Assembly: GCF_001640805.2 (NCBI RefSeq)
Contig: NC_066844.1
Span: forward strand, 2,305,231-2,369,230
Source of the DNA: Lates calcarifer
Lineage: Eukaryota > Chordata > Actinopteri > Centropomidae
Reading direction: 5' to 3'
Length of the DNA stretch: 64,000 nucleotides
This document shows positions 33,901-46,372 of this stretch, one piece after another. The notes beneath the pieces were generated by a model. The model did no database searches. It saw nothing but the letters and a program-made list of their open reading frames with translations, and was not told the origin of the DNA. Every line of letters starts with the position of its first letter. Position 1 is the stretch's first letter. The position numbers and the translations under genes are program-made.

Positions 33901-34170
33901 CCCTCACAGTGGGTCCCTGTTGAAATGTTGCACCATGCTGTGCCACAGTGTACTAACAATCTGAGACAACAGAGAAGCTTTAGAAAGTGTTATATCATCA
34001 ACACATACAAACCTCAGTGTTATTTTTTAGATTTGTCATCACTTGTCCAAACAGCTGTACAGCTTGTTTGTCTGTACATACACTCTTGAGATTGACGTTT
34101 TTTTGCATCATAAACAGGAAACAAACCGCTATAGGTTAGAAAAATGTGCAATAATTCCTGAAGCGCAGCA
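30910..34170. other. No gene seen (right copy)
   Basis: Counterpart of 13670-16940. Indels noted: 8 bases extra at 31635-31645 ('ttcttata'), 14 bases fewer near 32168, and 15 bases fewer near 34126. Confidence 0.4.
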
Positions 34171-34174
34171 ACAA

Positions 34175-34188
34175 TCACCATGGCAACG
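34175..34188. promoter_or_regulatory. RFX (X-box)-like site (right copy)
   Basis: Same 14 bases as 16955-16968. Confidence 0.25.
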
Positions 34189-34584
34189 GCTGCTTGCCAT
34201 ATTCCCCAGTACTCCACTTGACCACTGATGACAGCAACTATATCCCAAGCAGCTATAAAAAGGCTTTATGCTGCTTTTTGCCACTCACAGCCCCAGGGCC
34301 ACTCTGTGATGGCCTTCTGGCTTTCATTTGCACCTCGTGTTCTCCTCTTATCTCCCCCTCTCTGCTGAAGTGTGTCTGTGTGTGTAGTTATGGCAGCTTG
34401 TGTGAATCAGGTAGTGCAGATAAAGAAACCTATGCCTGTGTCAAGTAAATTAATTACCAGCACCTGTATCAGACATTGGAGAGAATGCATGTGTGAATAT
34501 AGAGACGTTACACCAGGGTTGTAATAATTAATAATGATAATATTTATAATAATATTGCCTTAGCCCCATATGAGCCTGGGGCAG

Positions 34585-34586
<2 letters not shown>

Positions 34587-34643
<57 letters not shown>
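34587..34643. repeat. (TG)n microsatellite (right copy)
   Basis: About 28 TG units against 15 in the left copy. Confidence 0.97.
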
Positions 34644-34644
<1 letters not shown>

Positions 34645-35840
34645 CAAGGTTTTCATGTTATTACTGCAGACTAGGACCAGGGCTGATGAAAAGTTACATA
34701 GTTCAAGGACGTATCACAGCATTTGATCTCATCTGTGTGTGTGCATCTCTTTCCCTCCTCCTTCGCTTTAATTTTCTCTCTCCTATTTCTTTTTTCCAGT
34801 TTTAGCTCATCTGTTGTCTGACTCTTTTCTCAGGAAACTCGGTCTCCCTCTTCACCCTCTTGTCTTTCACATTTTGTAGAGGGGCATTATTGGCTGAGCA
34901 GAGGCAATAATTCAACTTGCCCTGCCTTGACATACTAGCTCATCCACCCATGAGTGCGCATGCACACACATGCAGACAGACACACACACACAAACACAAA
35001 CACACACAAGGTCATACCTTGGGATCAGGGGTTATGCAATATTGATATTGTTAATAAATATGATGATTATTTTACAGCCTTCAGTCTGATATAACAGCCT
35101 AAAGCAAGGTTCATATAACATTCAGTTTATATATAGGTGCATGTGTGTGTGTGTGTGCGTGTGCAAGTGTGTTTAAAATATAATATTGCAGCGATCTAGT
35201 GTATCCATCTGAATGTCCAGTGGGTTTGAAGTCATCTCAAAGAGAATATTTTGACATAATATTATGTCTCTATTCATGTGTGAATGTGCAATCTTTTCTT
35301 GACTATTAGTAAAATCAGTCTGTGGCATTGAGAATTTTAATTTTTAAATTTTATTTTATTAACATTTCGTTTAATTACTTTGGTGTATAATCACTAGCTC
35401 ATTTGCATTTTCTCCCAGTCTTTTCTTTTCACTTTTGGTTTTTATAAGCATTATCTGAGCAGAATGAGGATTTTGAGTACTGTAAACTGCAGTAACCAGG
35501 TTTTCTGTGGATGAAACACCTCAACTTTCAGGTGTGTGACTCTGTCAGAAACTCACAAATGTTATTTTCAGCAAAAGTATAGTACAAGAATAATGAGCCC
35601 TGAGTAGAGTCCATGTGTGAACCTGTATCCAGCAACATGTAGAATATATGTGCCATGTCACGTCCATGTATATTAATTTACTTGTAAATTAACTCCTAAG
35701 TTAAGAATGACGACAGCTACACACACACACACACATAGACACAATTGATTCAGTCTTGAATTCTTGGTATTGCCTTTATTTCTGTCCCTTTTTATTAATC
35801 ACATTTTCTAAGAATCCTTCCTCTCCCTTTGGGCTCACAG
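34645..35840. other. No gene seen (right copy)
   Basis: Counterpart of 17400-18600, with the same short CA/GT runs. Confidence 0.35.
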
Positions 35841-35846
35841 CCACAG

Positions 35847-35870
35847 TTCTAGAAATGAATATTTCTAGAA
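35847..35870. promoter_or_regulatory. 24-bp perfect inverted repeat (right copy)
   Basis: Same sequence as 18605-18628. Confidence 0.4.
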
Positions 35871-36229
35871 TACAAAGAATCATGTGAACGTGCTTTGGCA
35901 ACCAAGAGCTTCAGTCAAATCATTTCCTTTGTTGTCTTCAGACTAAAATGTTATCAAAAACCTGCACACTGAAAAAATCACTTAATAAAGCAAAGTTGAA
36001 CAAACACAATGGTTTGATGTCTATTTATATAAGACAGAGGAGTGACATTATAATTATGCAGTCCTGTTTTTTTTCAGTTTGACATATGATTTTTTTTTCT
36101 CCTTTTAATTTTTGTCATTTATTAACACAAATTTAGTTTCTGAAACCATAATTGAGCTGATGTTGTAAATAATTATTACCTCACTTGCTCCCAAAGCCAA
36201 ACACTGAGTGAAGTAAGCACTAAGTACTG

Positions 36230-36990
36230 AATCTGTTCAATTCAATCCAGAGTGCAAGAAGATCAGGTGGAGATGTGCGCAGAAAGTGTAAGTTAGGGTG
36301 TAAAAGGTGTTAGGAGAGGAGGTGCTTTCAGAAGAGATAAGTCTTCAAGAGTAATCTTAAAGATAGAGAGGGATGCCCCGGCTCTGATAGTATTTGGGAG
36401 CTTGTTCCACCATCAGGAAAGCACAAATAATGATCCCTAGAGGAATGCAGCGGCTGAGAAGGAGCATGAGCCTGTATGACTGAGTTCAAGTGGATAGGTA
36501 CAGAGCCAGATGTCTCTTTGTAGTCAAGCATTAGTGACTTAAATTTGATTTGCACGGCCATGGGTAGCCACTGGAGGTCAATGAGCAGCAGAATGCCCTT
36601 ATAGGCTGATCAGAGACCAGATGTGCTGCCACATTCTGGACCATCTGTAAAGGTTTCACTGTGTGTGAAGGGGAGCCTGCTGGAGGGGCAATGCAGTAGT
36701 GGAGATGAGAGATAACCATGGCCTGTACCAAGAGTTGGTGGTGTACTGAGTCAGGTAAGGCCTGCTTTTTCTTATGTTATCTGGTGCAAAGCAGCACGAC
36801 CAGGAGGCTGATGCAACATGGTCAGAGAGGGACAGCTGACCATCAATCATGACACTCGGCTTTCTCACAACCTTAGTTAGGGTGAGAGATGAAGAGGGAA
36901 TGTTGATATTGATATTGTGGGATGGCCAAGAGTTCAGTTTTAGTGAGGTTTAGTTGAGGGTGGTGTTCTTCAAGAGACAGGCAAGAGACG
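36230..36990 (-). mobile_element. L2/CR1-like LINE fragment (right copy)
   Basis: Same 5'-truncated, frame-broken ORF2 C-terminal fragment as 18990-19765, sharing its insertion point and its breaks. Its 5' edge (36985-37020) differs from the left copy by a small complex rearrangement. Confidence 0.85.
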
Positions 36991-37039
36991 TGGTATCTGA
37001 TGGGAATCCACTGGGATCCAACTTCCTTTAGGCCCAGAA

Positions 37040-37207
37040 AGTAAGTGAGATTAGGGTGTGGTTAGGTTTAGATTAGGGTTAGGGTTAGGCAAGTAGTGGT
37101 TCTGGTTAGGGTCTCCAGGAGATGACTGTAAGTCAATGTAATGTCCTCTGAAGTGATGGAAACATGGCAGTGTGCATACATGTGTATGTGTGTGTGTGTG
37201 TGTGTGC
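37040..37207. repeat. Fish interspersed repeat with TTAGGG-like stretch (right copy)
   Basis: Counterpart of 19820-19985. Here the words read 'gattagggttagggttaggc', one step closer to a perfect (TTAGGG). Confidence 0.55.
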
Positions 37208-37315
37208 ATGCACCACTATGTGCTGTGGTCTTGGCTGTAATGTTTTAGCTTGACACTTTGATGACCTGATCAAATTGTAGAGGATGATTGCCAGAGATCA
37301 TAGCTCTGCTTGCTG

Positions 37316-37350
<35 letters not shown>

Positions 37351-37380
37351 GACACCCACACACCCACACCACACACACAC
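37316..37380. repeat. Compound (TC)n(CA)n microsatellite (right copy)
   Basis: Counterpart of 20092-20160. Confidence 0.95.
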
Positions 37381-37537
37381 TTTCACGCACACTGCTCTTT
37401 CTCAGTGGGTTCATCATCTTCACTCATCTCTCGTTTCTCTCTCTCTAACCTCTGTGGACCGTCATCGCCTCTTTCACCCAGACCAGAGCAACCACGTCTC
37501 TTTGTCTCTTTCTCTCACTCGCTCACATTCACACAAG

Positions 37538-37538
<1 letters not shown>

Positions 37539-37568
<30 letters not shown>
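37539..37568. repeat. (CA)n microsatellite (right copy)
   Basis: About 15 units. Counterpart of 20319-20345. Confidence 0.95.
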
Positions 37569-37570
<2 letters not shown>

Positions 37571-38759
37571 ACACACATAATGGGCTTCATTTCACAGCAC
37601 ATTGCCACCATTATTTGCCATTTCTACCAATGATCGTAATCATGGAGACTGAGATGAGTATCTGGTGAAATCATTCCCTCTCCAGTCAGATCAGCCTGCC
37701 CTCACTGTGTGTTTGTGTATGTTTTAATGTGTGTGTTATGTGCAATATATGTATCTCTGTGTGTTTAGGTGTGTGTCGTAAAAAATGCATTTATATGAGT
37801 GTATATGCAAGAGTTAATAATAATATGGCTAATAAAAAGGTGTCTAAATGGCATGCTGCAAGTTGACTGACTAAAGGATGTTTAAGGAACTGTCTCTGTA
37901 TAACAGCCTCCCCACAGAGTAAGAAATGAGTTACATCAGCCTGCTCGGCTACTGATGGGCACACTGAAGTATTGTGCTGAGACATTTATTTATTTGTGTG
38001 TGTGTGTTTTTAGGTGAAATTTCTTATATTTTGGCATTTGTTTGACTTGAATGCCTTTAATACTTATTTATGAACTAGAAATGTGTCAGTTTTCTGTGTG
38101 TTTTATTTTGCTAAAATAAACATTAAAGTGTTAAAAGTTTTGAGAAAGTTTTTTTTTTTTAAATCAAGAATTAGTTTCAAACTTTCAGAGATAATTGCTT
38201 TGCTTCCACTCGATCTACAGACATCAGTGTGGTTTTCAGTGAAAGATCAGAGTCTGCACTTTAACACATTTCTCTTACACATGCTTGTTGCTATTAGCTT
38301 TTAACATTAAATCGGGAACAAAGTGATCTATCATCTACCATTGGCCTCTATCAGAGACCAGATACAATTGCAGCAGCCTCAAAAGAGCAAGAACTTTGAT
38401 GCAAGAGGACAAGATAAACTGTGTTTTTGAAAAGAGAAATGAGTAAGAACAGAAACAAAGTAAACAAATGAGCAGACAAAGAGAAGATGATATATGAGGA
38501 GGACAAATGAAAAACTCACAAAATAAGAGAGGCAGAGAGAGACTTAAGACATAACCAGGAGCCAAAGAGAGGGAAAATATGGAGAGAGAAGTGGGACATC
38601 CAAGGGAGAACAGGAACAGAGACGTACAATAGGATATCAAAAAAGGCCCCTTTTTATAAAGCTATGTTTAGGTGGAATAGAAGGGTTGGATCTTCCCTCG
38701 GGCTTCCTTCCAGTGTTATTGCAGGACTAAATAGAGATACAATTTTTTCCCAAAGAGAG

Positions 38760-38936
38760 ACAATTTTCTCTCTGATGCTCTTTGCTCGATGTGAAGGTTG
38801 CTGTAATTTAGCTCCTCGCCTGGGGAGGAACACGGTGCCACAGCTAGGTCATCAGAAAGCATCAGTTCACTATAATGCCAAAGAGATTATTCCTCGTTTC
38901 AGGCTTTTAAAAGGCTGGCCAGGAGAGGTGGAATCG
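38760..38936. promoter_or_regulatory. Conserved-element-like stretch just past the duplicated block
   Basis: Complex sequence with 'tgctgtaatttagctcctcg', 'ggtcatcagaaagcatcag' and 'aaagagattattcctcg', free of simple repeats, followed at once by a purine-rich tract. If the two contigs overlap, this is what the N gap should contain after 21533. Confidence 0.2.
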
Positions 38937-39260
38937 AAGTCTGTGGGATGGAAGAAGAAGTGACAAGAGATGACAAAAGGGAAGGGAGGAGTGGAGAGAT
39001 TAAAGAAGCGGGTGAAAAGAGACAAAGACAAAGGAGACAAGAAGGAGACAAGAGCAGATAAAAGACGTTGTAGAGAGACAAAGAAGTGGGGTGCAAGGGA
39101 GAGGGGAAGACTATAGGGACTGAGGCAAGTAGAGAGCAAGAGTGTAGGGGAGACGAGTGAGTGTGAGAAGACGGAGGAAAAGATCACAAGTGGGAACTAG
39201 AGGAGATCAGAGGAAAGAAAAGGAGAGAGAAGATAAGAAACAGTAAGAGGAGGATCATAC
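38937..39260 (+). repeat. Purine-rich tract
   Basis: About 320 bases dominated by A and G on the plus strand (agaagaag, agggaagggaggag, gagacaaagac). Frames read on the opposite strand are low-complexity Ser/Leu-rich products of this bias, not genes. Confidence 0.85.
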
Positions 39261-40082
39261 AGCAGGTAAGCCTGTTTCACAGTAATAAGCCAACATTGCA
39301 GTTAGATGCTTTATATTATAAAGCAGGGACTTTCTAAGATACTCTAGCAATATAATATAAAGCTGGCACTGTCTGATTATAAGAAAACCTTGCACTGATT
39401 CCTTATAATTCACTACACTTCTCATTCGTTAAGTGGTTGCCTCCAAAAGCTGAGGAAGACAGTGAAACTTCACATTTGAAAAACTTTCCCCTGTGGAAAA
39501 CGGAGCAGCAGAACTACAACAGGAATGTAATAAAATAGTGGGACTAGTATTACAGAGGTGTGTGCATATGTGTGTGTATTCTGTGTGTATTCAGGGTGGG
39601 GTGTGTTGTACAGTAAATATGCAGCTGTAGAGGGATGGAGGGTGTCCAGCAGGGAACCGGAGCAGAGCAGCGGACATCATTATAATTCTAGGTAGAAGGC
39701 TGACTTATCACCTCCTGGTCCCCCGCCATGTGCTCAGTGGCCCATACTAATACAAACACAAACACACACACACACACAGACTCAGCGCCATCACACTGGG
39801 TAGAAACATGACCCCTGGTCCTGCTGTGTGAATCACAACATGTATGCAGTACACAAATATGCTGATATATGCATAATCCTTCACATATGCGCACATGTCA
39901 CTACACAGATGATTACTCAATTCTACAAAGGTGAACACAAACACACAAACACACACACACACATACACATACACACAACACACAGACTGGGAATGACTTC
40001 TGACCTGTCCTGCTGTGATGATGTTTTTGTGGGAGGGCAGAAATCTCCTATTGTTTTCATTGGCCTGTCACTTGGTGGCAGG

Positions 40083-40120
<38 letters not shown>

Positions 40121-40800
40121 CTGATATTGTTGTCTTTGCCTCATATACACTCTGTTTTACACACACAAGTCGTCCTCCTGCCTCATGCACCCACACACAT
40201 TCAGCTTTTCTGTGTCCAGATGTGTGTGCTCTTACAGACACAGGCACACACACACACACATCCCAGGAGTGACACCATGGTGACCCTCTGCTCTCTTTGC
40301 TGAGGCTTCCTGTAGCTGCTGGTAATAGAAAAATAAGACAGAAGGAGAAGAGACCACGGAGCCTCCCTGTAGGATCAGTCTGTGAACCTGACACGTATCC
40401 CTAAAGGTTAGAGGGTTTAATCCAGCAGGCAGTGCACTGCACCGCTGACTTTCTCTCCCACTGCTCCATGTCTGATTTTACCCCAGACTCCTCACGGTAT
40501 TTAGATTTTGCCAAACTCTTGTTCATAGATAGGGGCAGATGGAGGAGTCAAACATGACAAGTGAAAAGGCCAGATTTACAGTGTAGCTGGAAAGATCTAG
40601 GAGGATAGTAGGACAGTGACACACTTTTTATTCTGTTGGCTCTGTATTGTCACATTTTGTGATGTCGGATTTGAAATGAAAGACACAGGTTATGGTATTG
40701 ATGTCCATCCTTAATTTGACAGTAGTTAGTGTGGCAGTGGTTTCACAGTGCAATTTTGAGTAAGTTAACCTAAACTGTGTAAAGTGATCATAAACTTAGT
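39261..40800. other. No gene seen; CA-rich region
   Basis: Several CA runs (39757-39779, 39945-39980, 40084-40118, 40244-40260). A minus-strand acceptor-like site near 40320 is followed by a short open stretch that runs into the CA repeats, which I do not accept as an exon. Confidence 0.35.
40084..40118. repeat. (CA)n microsatellite
   Basis: About 17 uninterrupted CA units. Confidence 0.97.
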
Positions 40801-41540
40801 AAACTGTGTCAAATCCTTCTCAGTCAGTGACTATCTGAAGTCTCCAACCCACAGGCATCAGCACCTGTTGCAAAAGGCAACCGTCTTCGCTTCAGGCTTG
40901 TTTCAGGGGCTTGTTGCTTTCAGTCTGGTTCTTCAACAAATGACTCACTTGGCCAGTCAAAAACTTTTTTAGCTGTACGTTTAGGATCATTGTCCTGCAG
41001 CATTGCCCTAAAATGAGGTTATCTATAAAACAAAACAATAGAAAATGTCACAATTCAGCAATTTTCTTAAATTATTTCTAGGTAAAAGGATTGGTTGCCA
41101 TGTAATCTGAACTCATCCTCAAAGCCCAGACCAGTGAGTCCTGTACAAACATCCAGGCTGTCCAAAATACCAAATGTTGGAACCTTAATGTTATGGCCAA
41201 GTTACCTGGTTAGATTTGTCCTGTATGAATGTCTGTGACTATGTGAAGCTCTGTGTTCATGCCTGAAGTCCTGCTTTACCTCAGCCTCAGTGATTTTGGG
41301 TCATGTCAGTTTGGAGCAATTTGTTGTGGCAAACAAAGTAAGGCTAGTCCTCTGTCAGTCTCTTTTTCTCTACATCACCCAGTATGACTTCCCTCCATCA
41401 CATCTGTTTGTCCTTACAGTAATGATTTGACTTGGAAGACCTATCAGGCCAATGCTGTTCTAGACTGATGTCTCTAGCTTTTCATCCATGCCAGAAGTTT
41501 TCCTCAAATTTTAGCCTGAGCCATGACAGTGGCTGCTTTT
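40800..41540. mobile_element. Possible degraded DNA-transposon copy
   Basis: Words such as 'atgactcacttggccagtca', 'ctgtacgtttaggatcattg' and 'tcctgcagcat' recall an abundant fish repeat that reads '...tgactgacttggccattcaagaac' and '...gggtcattgtcc'. The similarity is loose, ends are not visible and no transposase frame survives. Family assignment is not possible by eye. Confidence 0.3.
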
Positions 41541-42328
41541 ACAATTCCCCTCCTCTCCTCACCCCTGATGTCTCATGTTGGATATTTTAAGCGCTAAAAG
41601 CTCTCTATTTCTTTCAAGGAAAAAGTGCAAGAGTGAGACTTGACAAGAACTTGACCTGGTTGATACCAGAGACTGTAATGGGTCAGACTCGTGACCAAGG
41701 CTGAGTCAAGTCCACAAGACAAAGTCAAAACGAGGATGACAGAAACACATCTCGAGAACAGACTCTAATAACACAGCTCTGCTTCTAATTGTTTGGTTTT
41801 TGTTCAGTGTTCAATCTAAAATATAAAATCTACACAATATCTGGGTGTGTACAATTTGAAAAATGTAAGTTTTAAAGCAGTAAACATTTTGTAAAGTTCG
41901 AAACATTCAGTGATTAATGATAGGGGATTCAATTTGCACAGGTGGAACACTCGTCTTGTTGCAGTCCTGTCCTATACAGTAAATGTACCGTGTGGTGCAG
42001 CAGCAGCCTTCAGGATTGTTCACCTTTGGATTACACTTTTAGCCTCTTAAGTGCGGTTGCCAGTCAATAACCTGGAACTGCTAAGCTGAAGAGGTTGTAG
42101 TTGAGCAGATGTAGGGCCCTGATTGTGTTCTAATGTGGGACAAAAATACCACAATGGAGGTGCTGTGTCTGTCTTATCTATATGGTAACTAGCTGTGTAG
42201 CAAAAACATTGTTATTCTGAACACAGCTCACTTGGTAACCACTGATTACATGGATCTATCAGCTAGAGAGGCGTTTCCAATTGTTTTTCCATCCGACTGC
42301 AATCAGCAGACGCTCAGGCAAGCGTGCT

Positions 42329-42330
<2 letters not shown>
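41541..42330. other. No gene seen
   Basis: Mixed sequence without splice-bounded frames or recognised repeats. Confidence 0.35.

Positions 42331-42373
<43 letters not shown>
42331..42373. repeat. (CA)n microsatellite
   Basis: About 21 CA units. Confidence 0.97.
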
Positions 42374-42375
<2 letters not shown>

Positions 42376-42765
42376 AAACAGAAATACATACACCTAAAAC
42401 AAATGCAAACACACATAAACCTGTTCATATTTTAACTGAAATACACCCACAAAGCTAAACTAAAACACCCACTGTTGCATATGTTCCCGTACAGTGACAC
42501 AGACACATACGCCTGAATGCACTGCAGAAGACAACCGCAAACGCATAAAAACACATCTTCATAAATATACAGCACATCTGGATACAGCAAGGTATTTTTC
42601 ACCGATAGCTGAGCAATGAGTTTACATTTGTATTTTCCTTTAGAATAGCATTTTGAGTAATCAGACTGACAGTAGCACTGTGGCAAAAAAACACAACCTC
42701 CTCATTCATTTCGATAACTAACTACCAAACTACACTGGCAAAGATAAGGTACCAACGAAGGGGTT

Positions 42766-42778
42766 CTGGGGGGGGGGG
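42766..42778 (+). repeat. Poly-G run
   Basis: 'ttct' followed by 13 G's, then 'acc'. A likely length-error site. Confidence 0.8.
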
Positions 42779-42964
42779 GACCAGATTAGTTGAGCAAAAA
42801 AGTTCATCTTGGCAAAACTTTCACCACAGTCAGCACAACATCATCATACATTGAGAAGAAAGTATATGCAAACACTCAGCTAGAATACCTTGTAGAACTT
42901 GTTGCACTGTGCCAAACTCTACTGTTCAGCATTATGGTGTCAAGTTGGCTATCAAAATTGTGAA

Positions 42965-42966
<2 letters not shown>

Positions 42967-43005
<39 letters not shown>
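42967..43005. repeat. (TG)n microsatellite
   Basis: About 19 TG units. Confidence 0.97.
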
Positions 43006-43008
<3 letters not shown>

Positions 43009-43009
43009 T

Positions 43010-44690
43010 CAAAACCTGGCACCACTATATTTGGGCCGTATTTCTCATTTCTAACAATTTTCCTAACAGTTGTACATAATCTTCATTTAGTCCATTGGCT
43101 CTCTTTCATTTCATCTTTCTTTGGTGGTTTGACTTTGTACATCACTTGAGTCATTTGCATTTGCCCGGAGCTACTGGCAAAACAAAACTACATCACATCA
43201 GTAGCTGTAATTTCTTTTTACGTATAATGTACACGGTCACATCCAGACCTGCTCAACAGTATAGCCATTTTTATCACTGGCAAGTGTTAATTAACAGACC
43301 TAAAGTTTCCATATTGTCTATCTGGTGTGTATCTAAATACACCTGAGATTACACCTGAAAAGTCTCACAGTCATAGTTTTATTTGAAATACAATGAAAAC
43401 AGAAAACAAATCTGAGAGAGCTGCTACCTACTAGAAAGAGCTACTTTATACAAAAGAGCTTTAAAAATGTATAGATATAAGAAGTCTTTTTACACAAACT
43501 GAACCTCATATATGAGGGAGTTAGGAGGGAGTTTGTCAGTCAAGGGCACAGTGACTAACTAGAAACAGACAGCACTGTTGTCTTTACTGCTCTTAACACC
43601 CACCCACTGTACGGCATGTTTCAAAATGAAGTATAAGCATCAACCTATGAATACCATTATCACTGACTAGTCCACCGCCAAGCACTTGTGTTTTGACGTG
43701 CCGCCTCTTATAAACTGTCATTGTCATGGGCAGTCATAAGACAGAACTTCATTTTCTCTGGAAGCTGTTTAAGGGCAGCAGTTGTTTATTGTTTGAAGTC
43801 ATATGAGAGCGATTATATTTCCATTTGTTATGACAGCTCTTTTCTAACCACTCGTGATGATGTGTCTTGGTATAACCTGTCATTTTCACTGTCAATTGTT
43901 AAAGCTTGAGCACAGATTTGTTTCTCATCCATTATCCTGTTAGAAGAATAACTTCTTTTAACTACTGGAAACACAAAATGTGTCTCAGTTTCTTTCAACA
44001 GTTGCAAAGTAGGAGCAAAACTGCAGCGACATGAGTTCGACAACATGTTTGCAGCAAACATTTCACATGTTTATGTATGTACTCTCAAAAATAACCTTGT
44101 CTCTGAGGGCAGTTGGGCGATTACTGACTGCATTTCTATGACTGTGACTGAAAGTGCCCCCATCTCAGCAGCACAAATAGCACAGTTGATTGCTGATTTT
44201 TGTCTCTGTGTGTGTGAGTGTAGAAAGCGTACATAAGTCGAGTTATTTCTGTCAAGGCTGAAAATCGCCACATCAGACATGTAGTCCATAATCATTTGGT
44301 TCTGAAAATGATGAAAATGGATGTGACTGTCAAAAGCAGATAAACACTGAAATGAATCCCAGATAAATAAAGTCCTTCTTGTAACTCAGGATGGGAAAAA
44401 ATGCTGTTAGGCCCCAAAAAATATTCAGGAATGACTGTTTTGGGTGGTCTCTTGTGCTGTGTGACTGGTAAATGTCTTACTCACAGTAATCTGCCACTGA
44501 GTGAAAATTTAAGTGTTATTTTTTGTTTTAATTTTGAACTATCAGTTCTAATTATAGGTCTGATGTCTCAACAAGTTTTCTTGTGCGTTACAACAGAGGA
44601 AGCAGCAGGTGAGTTGTGCAGTTCAATTCTTCGAGTGATTCTTCAGAAAGTTTGAAATCAATAACCTTTGTGGTATTTTTGTTTCAGTTC
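43010..44690. other. No gene seen
   Basis: AT-leaning sequence. Short frames on both strands lack splice or promoter context and overlap one another. Confidence 0.35.
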
Positions 44691-44694
44691 ATGA

Positions 44695-44770
44695 ATGTGG
44701 ATTTGAACTCGTCCAACACTCGACCCATTCACCTAATCTGGCCTCTCAGACTACTACCACTCCCCTATGA
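44695..44770 (-). mobile_element. tRNA-like (A-box/B-box) remnant, possibly SINE-derived
   Basis: On the minus strand TAGGGGAGTGG (44757-44767) differs at one base from the A-box TRGCNNAGTGG, and GAGTTCAAATCC (44699-44710) matches the B-box. Their start-to-start distance of 57 bases suits a tRNA with a long variable arm. The T-stem does not pair well and I cannot build an acceptor stem, so it is not a working tRNA. Confidence 0.25.
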
Positions 44771-46348
44771 TGAAGAAGGAGCTCAGTGGCAGTAAATCAG
44801 ACCATTCTGTGTCTGTAATAAGAACTTTTAACTCATCCCCTTCTACCTAAAGGCAGAAATATATCAATCACCCCTCACAGCATGTGATTTGAGACTCAAG
44901 GTAATAATGTTCATATTTTAAGTCAGTGCTTTAACCTCATAGACACTGTTCCATTTCAAATACAATATATATTGCCCAGACACACATAAAATAACATAAA
45001 AGTGACAAACAAGTTCTGGTCTCATAAGGTACTGGTCAGTTTAACTCAGTGTAAGTAGCCAGTCATTTAGCCAGTAGGACAGAACTGGTATCATAGCATC
45101 AAGCAGTAGTTTTGCTGCTATGGTTACCTGGGGTTTCATACACCTGGCAGACTGCTTTAAAATAGCAATCGAACTTGAACTGTGTTGTGAATGTTTGAGG
45201 TGTTTGTTAACACCTGCCAGTCAATCACAAACAGGTGCTGCCTAAGGCCATGGTATAACAATACAGCACTCAGTATACTTTTAATCTTAGAGACATAGGA
45301 AATTTCAAAATTTCTCAAATCACTGACACGTGAACCATGAAAGGCCTTTGAAGATGAGTACAGTTTATAACAGAGGCAGTAAACATGAACTTTCATAAGT
45401 GGAAGGTCAACAGATTTTTATCCATGTAGAGGGAGAACTCAATCCCCAGAAACAAGCTGCTGCTGTACAGGATGTATACACACACACAGCCACACATACA
45501 CATACACATACACACAATGTGCATCAGTGCACAAGTCCATTTTCTCATTCTCACTTTTTGTCTCTATCTTTAAAACACACACACATACGCACACCTTGCC
45601 CAGCGCTTGTAATGTATTTGGTGATGAGGGTCAGTGGCCTTTAAGGTCTCCATTGAGATGAAGGGAATGAATACAGCAAGAAGAGTAGGAGAAAAGGAAA
45701 GGAGAAAGGAGGAGAGAACGAAGTGGAAAAAAGGAAACAAAATTGAAGTGTGAAGAGTGAAAAATAGAAAAGATTGAACAGTTAAAAGATGCAATTCCTC
45801 TCTGGTGTGGCTTCATTATTTGTCACAGCTCCATCCTTATCCTCTCTAAACTCTTTAAACTAATTCTTGAACTCACATCCTCTTCTACAATATTATTAAT
45901 ATTATTACAATATACAATTATATTATTATTATTATTATTTTTATTCAGCTAACTGTTACGTAGCATTACATATGATGTACTAAGTTTGCTCTACTTTGAA
46001 CATCATTTCAAATACCTTTCAGTGAGTTTAGCCAAAAATAAATAGTCTGTTCATGTTTCCAGTGTTTCCTCTGCATGTATGAACTTAAACTTCAGTTATA
46101 AGTAGCTATAAAAAAATCTGAAAAAACATTTGCTGAAGACAGCGGGCAGATCAAACAATCGTTGTTGTGATGGACTTTCCTTTGAAAAACTGCAGCTGAA
46201 AGAATATTAAAAGACCATGGAAGAGAGATCAGGCATCAGCCAGATACCTGCCTATGTGCATGTGTGTCTGGGTATACAAAGGACTCCTTTAAAAATAGAT
46301 GAAAAGTGCTGACATTGCCAGTCATTCTGGCTTTCTACAGTCCTCTTC
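44771..46348. other. No gene seen
   Basis: Contains a CA-rich patch (45478-45516), a purine-rich patch (45660-45790) and an (ATT)n-like patch near 45922-45945. No exon supported. Confidence 0.35.
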
Positions 46349-46372
46349 ACACACACACACACACACACACAC
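46349..46372. repeat. (CA)n microsatellite
   Basis: About 12 CA units. Confidence 0.95.

Larger units (their letters stand above)
22534..38759 (+). repeat. Right copy of the 16-kb direct duplication
   Basis: Begins directly after the N's with the base matching 4999 and stays collinear to the base matching 21533; unique sequence follows. The offset changes from 17,535 to 17,226, the net of a 338-base deletion, a 114-base insertion, microsatellite length changes and small indels. The counterpart of each left-copy feature is listed where it differs; otherwise the content is the same. Confidence 0.97.

Noticed and set aside
40265..40345. Minus-strand exon after acceptor-like 'tttttctattaccag'
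   Set aside because: The open stretch runs straight into CA repeats, has no credible donor and contains no recognisable protein.
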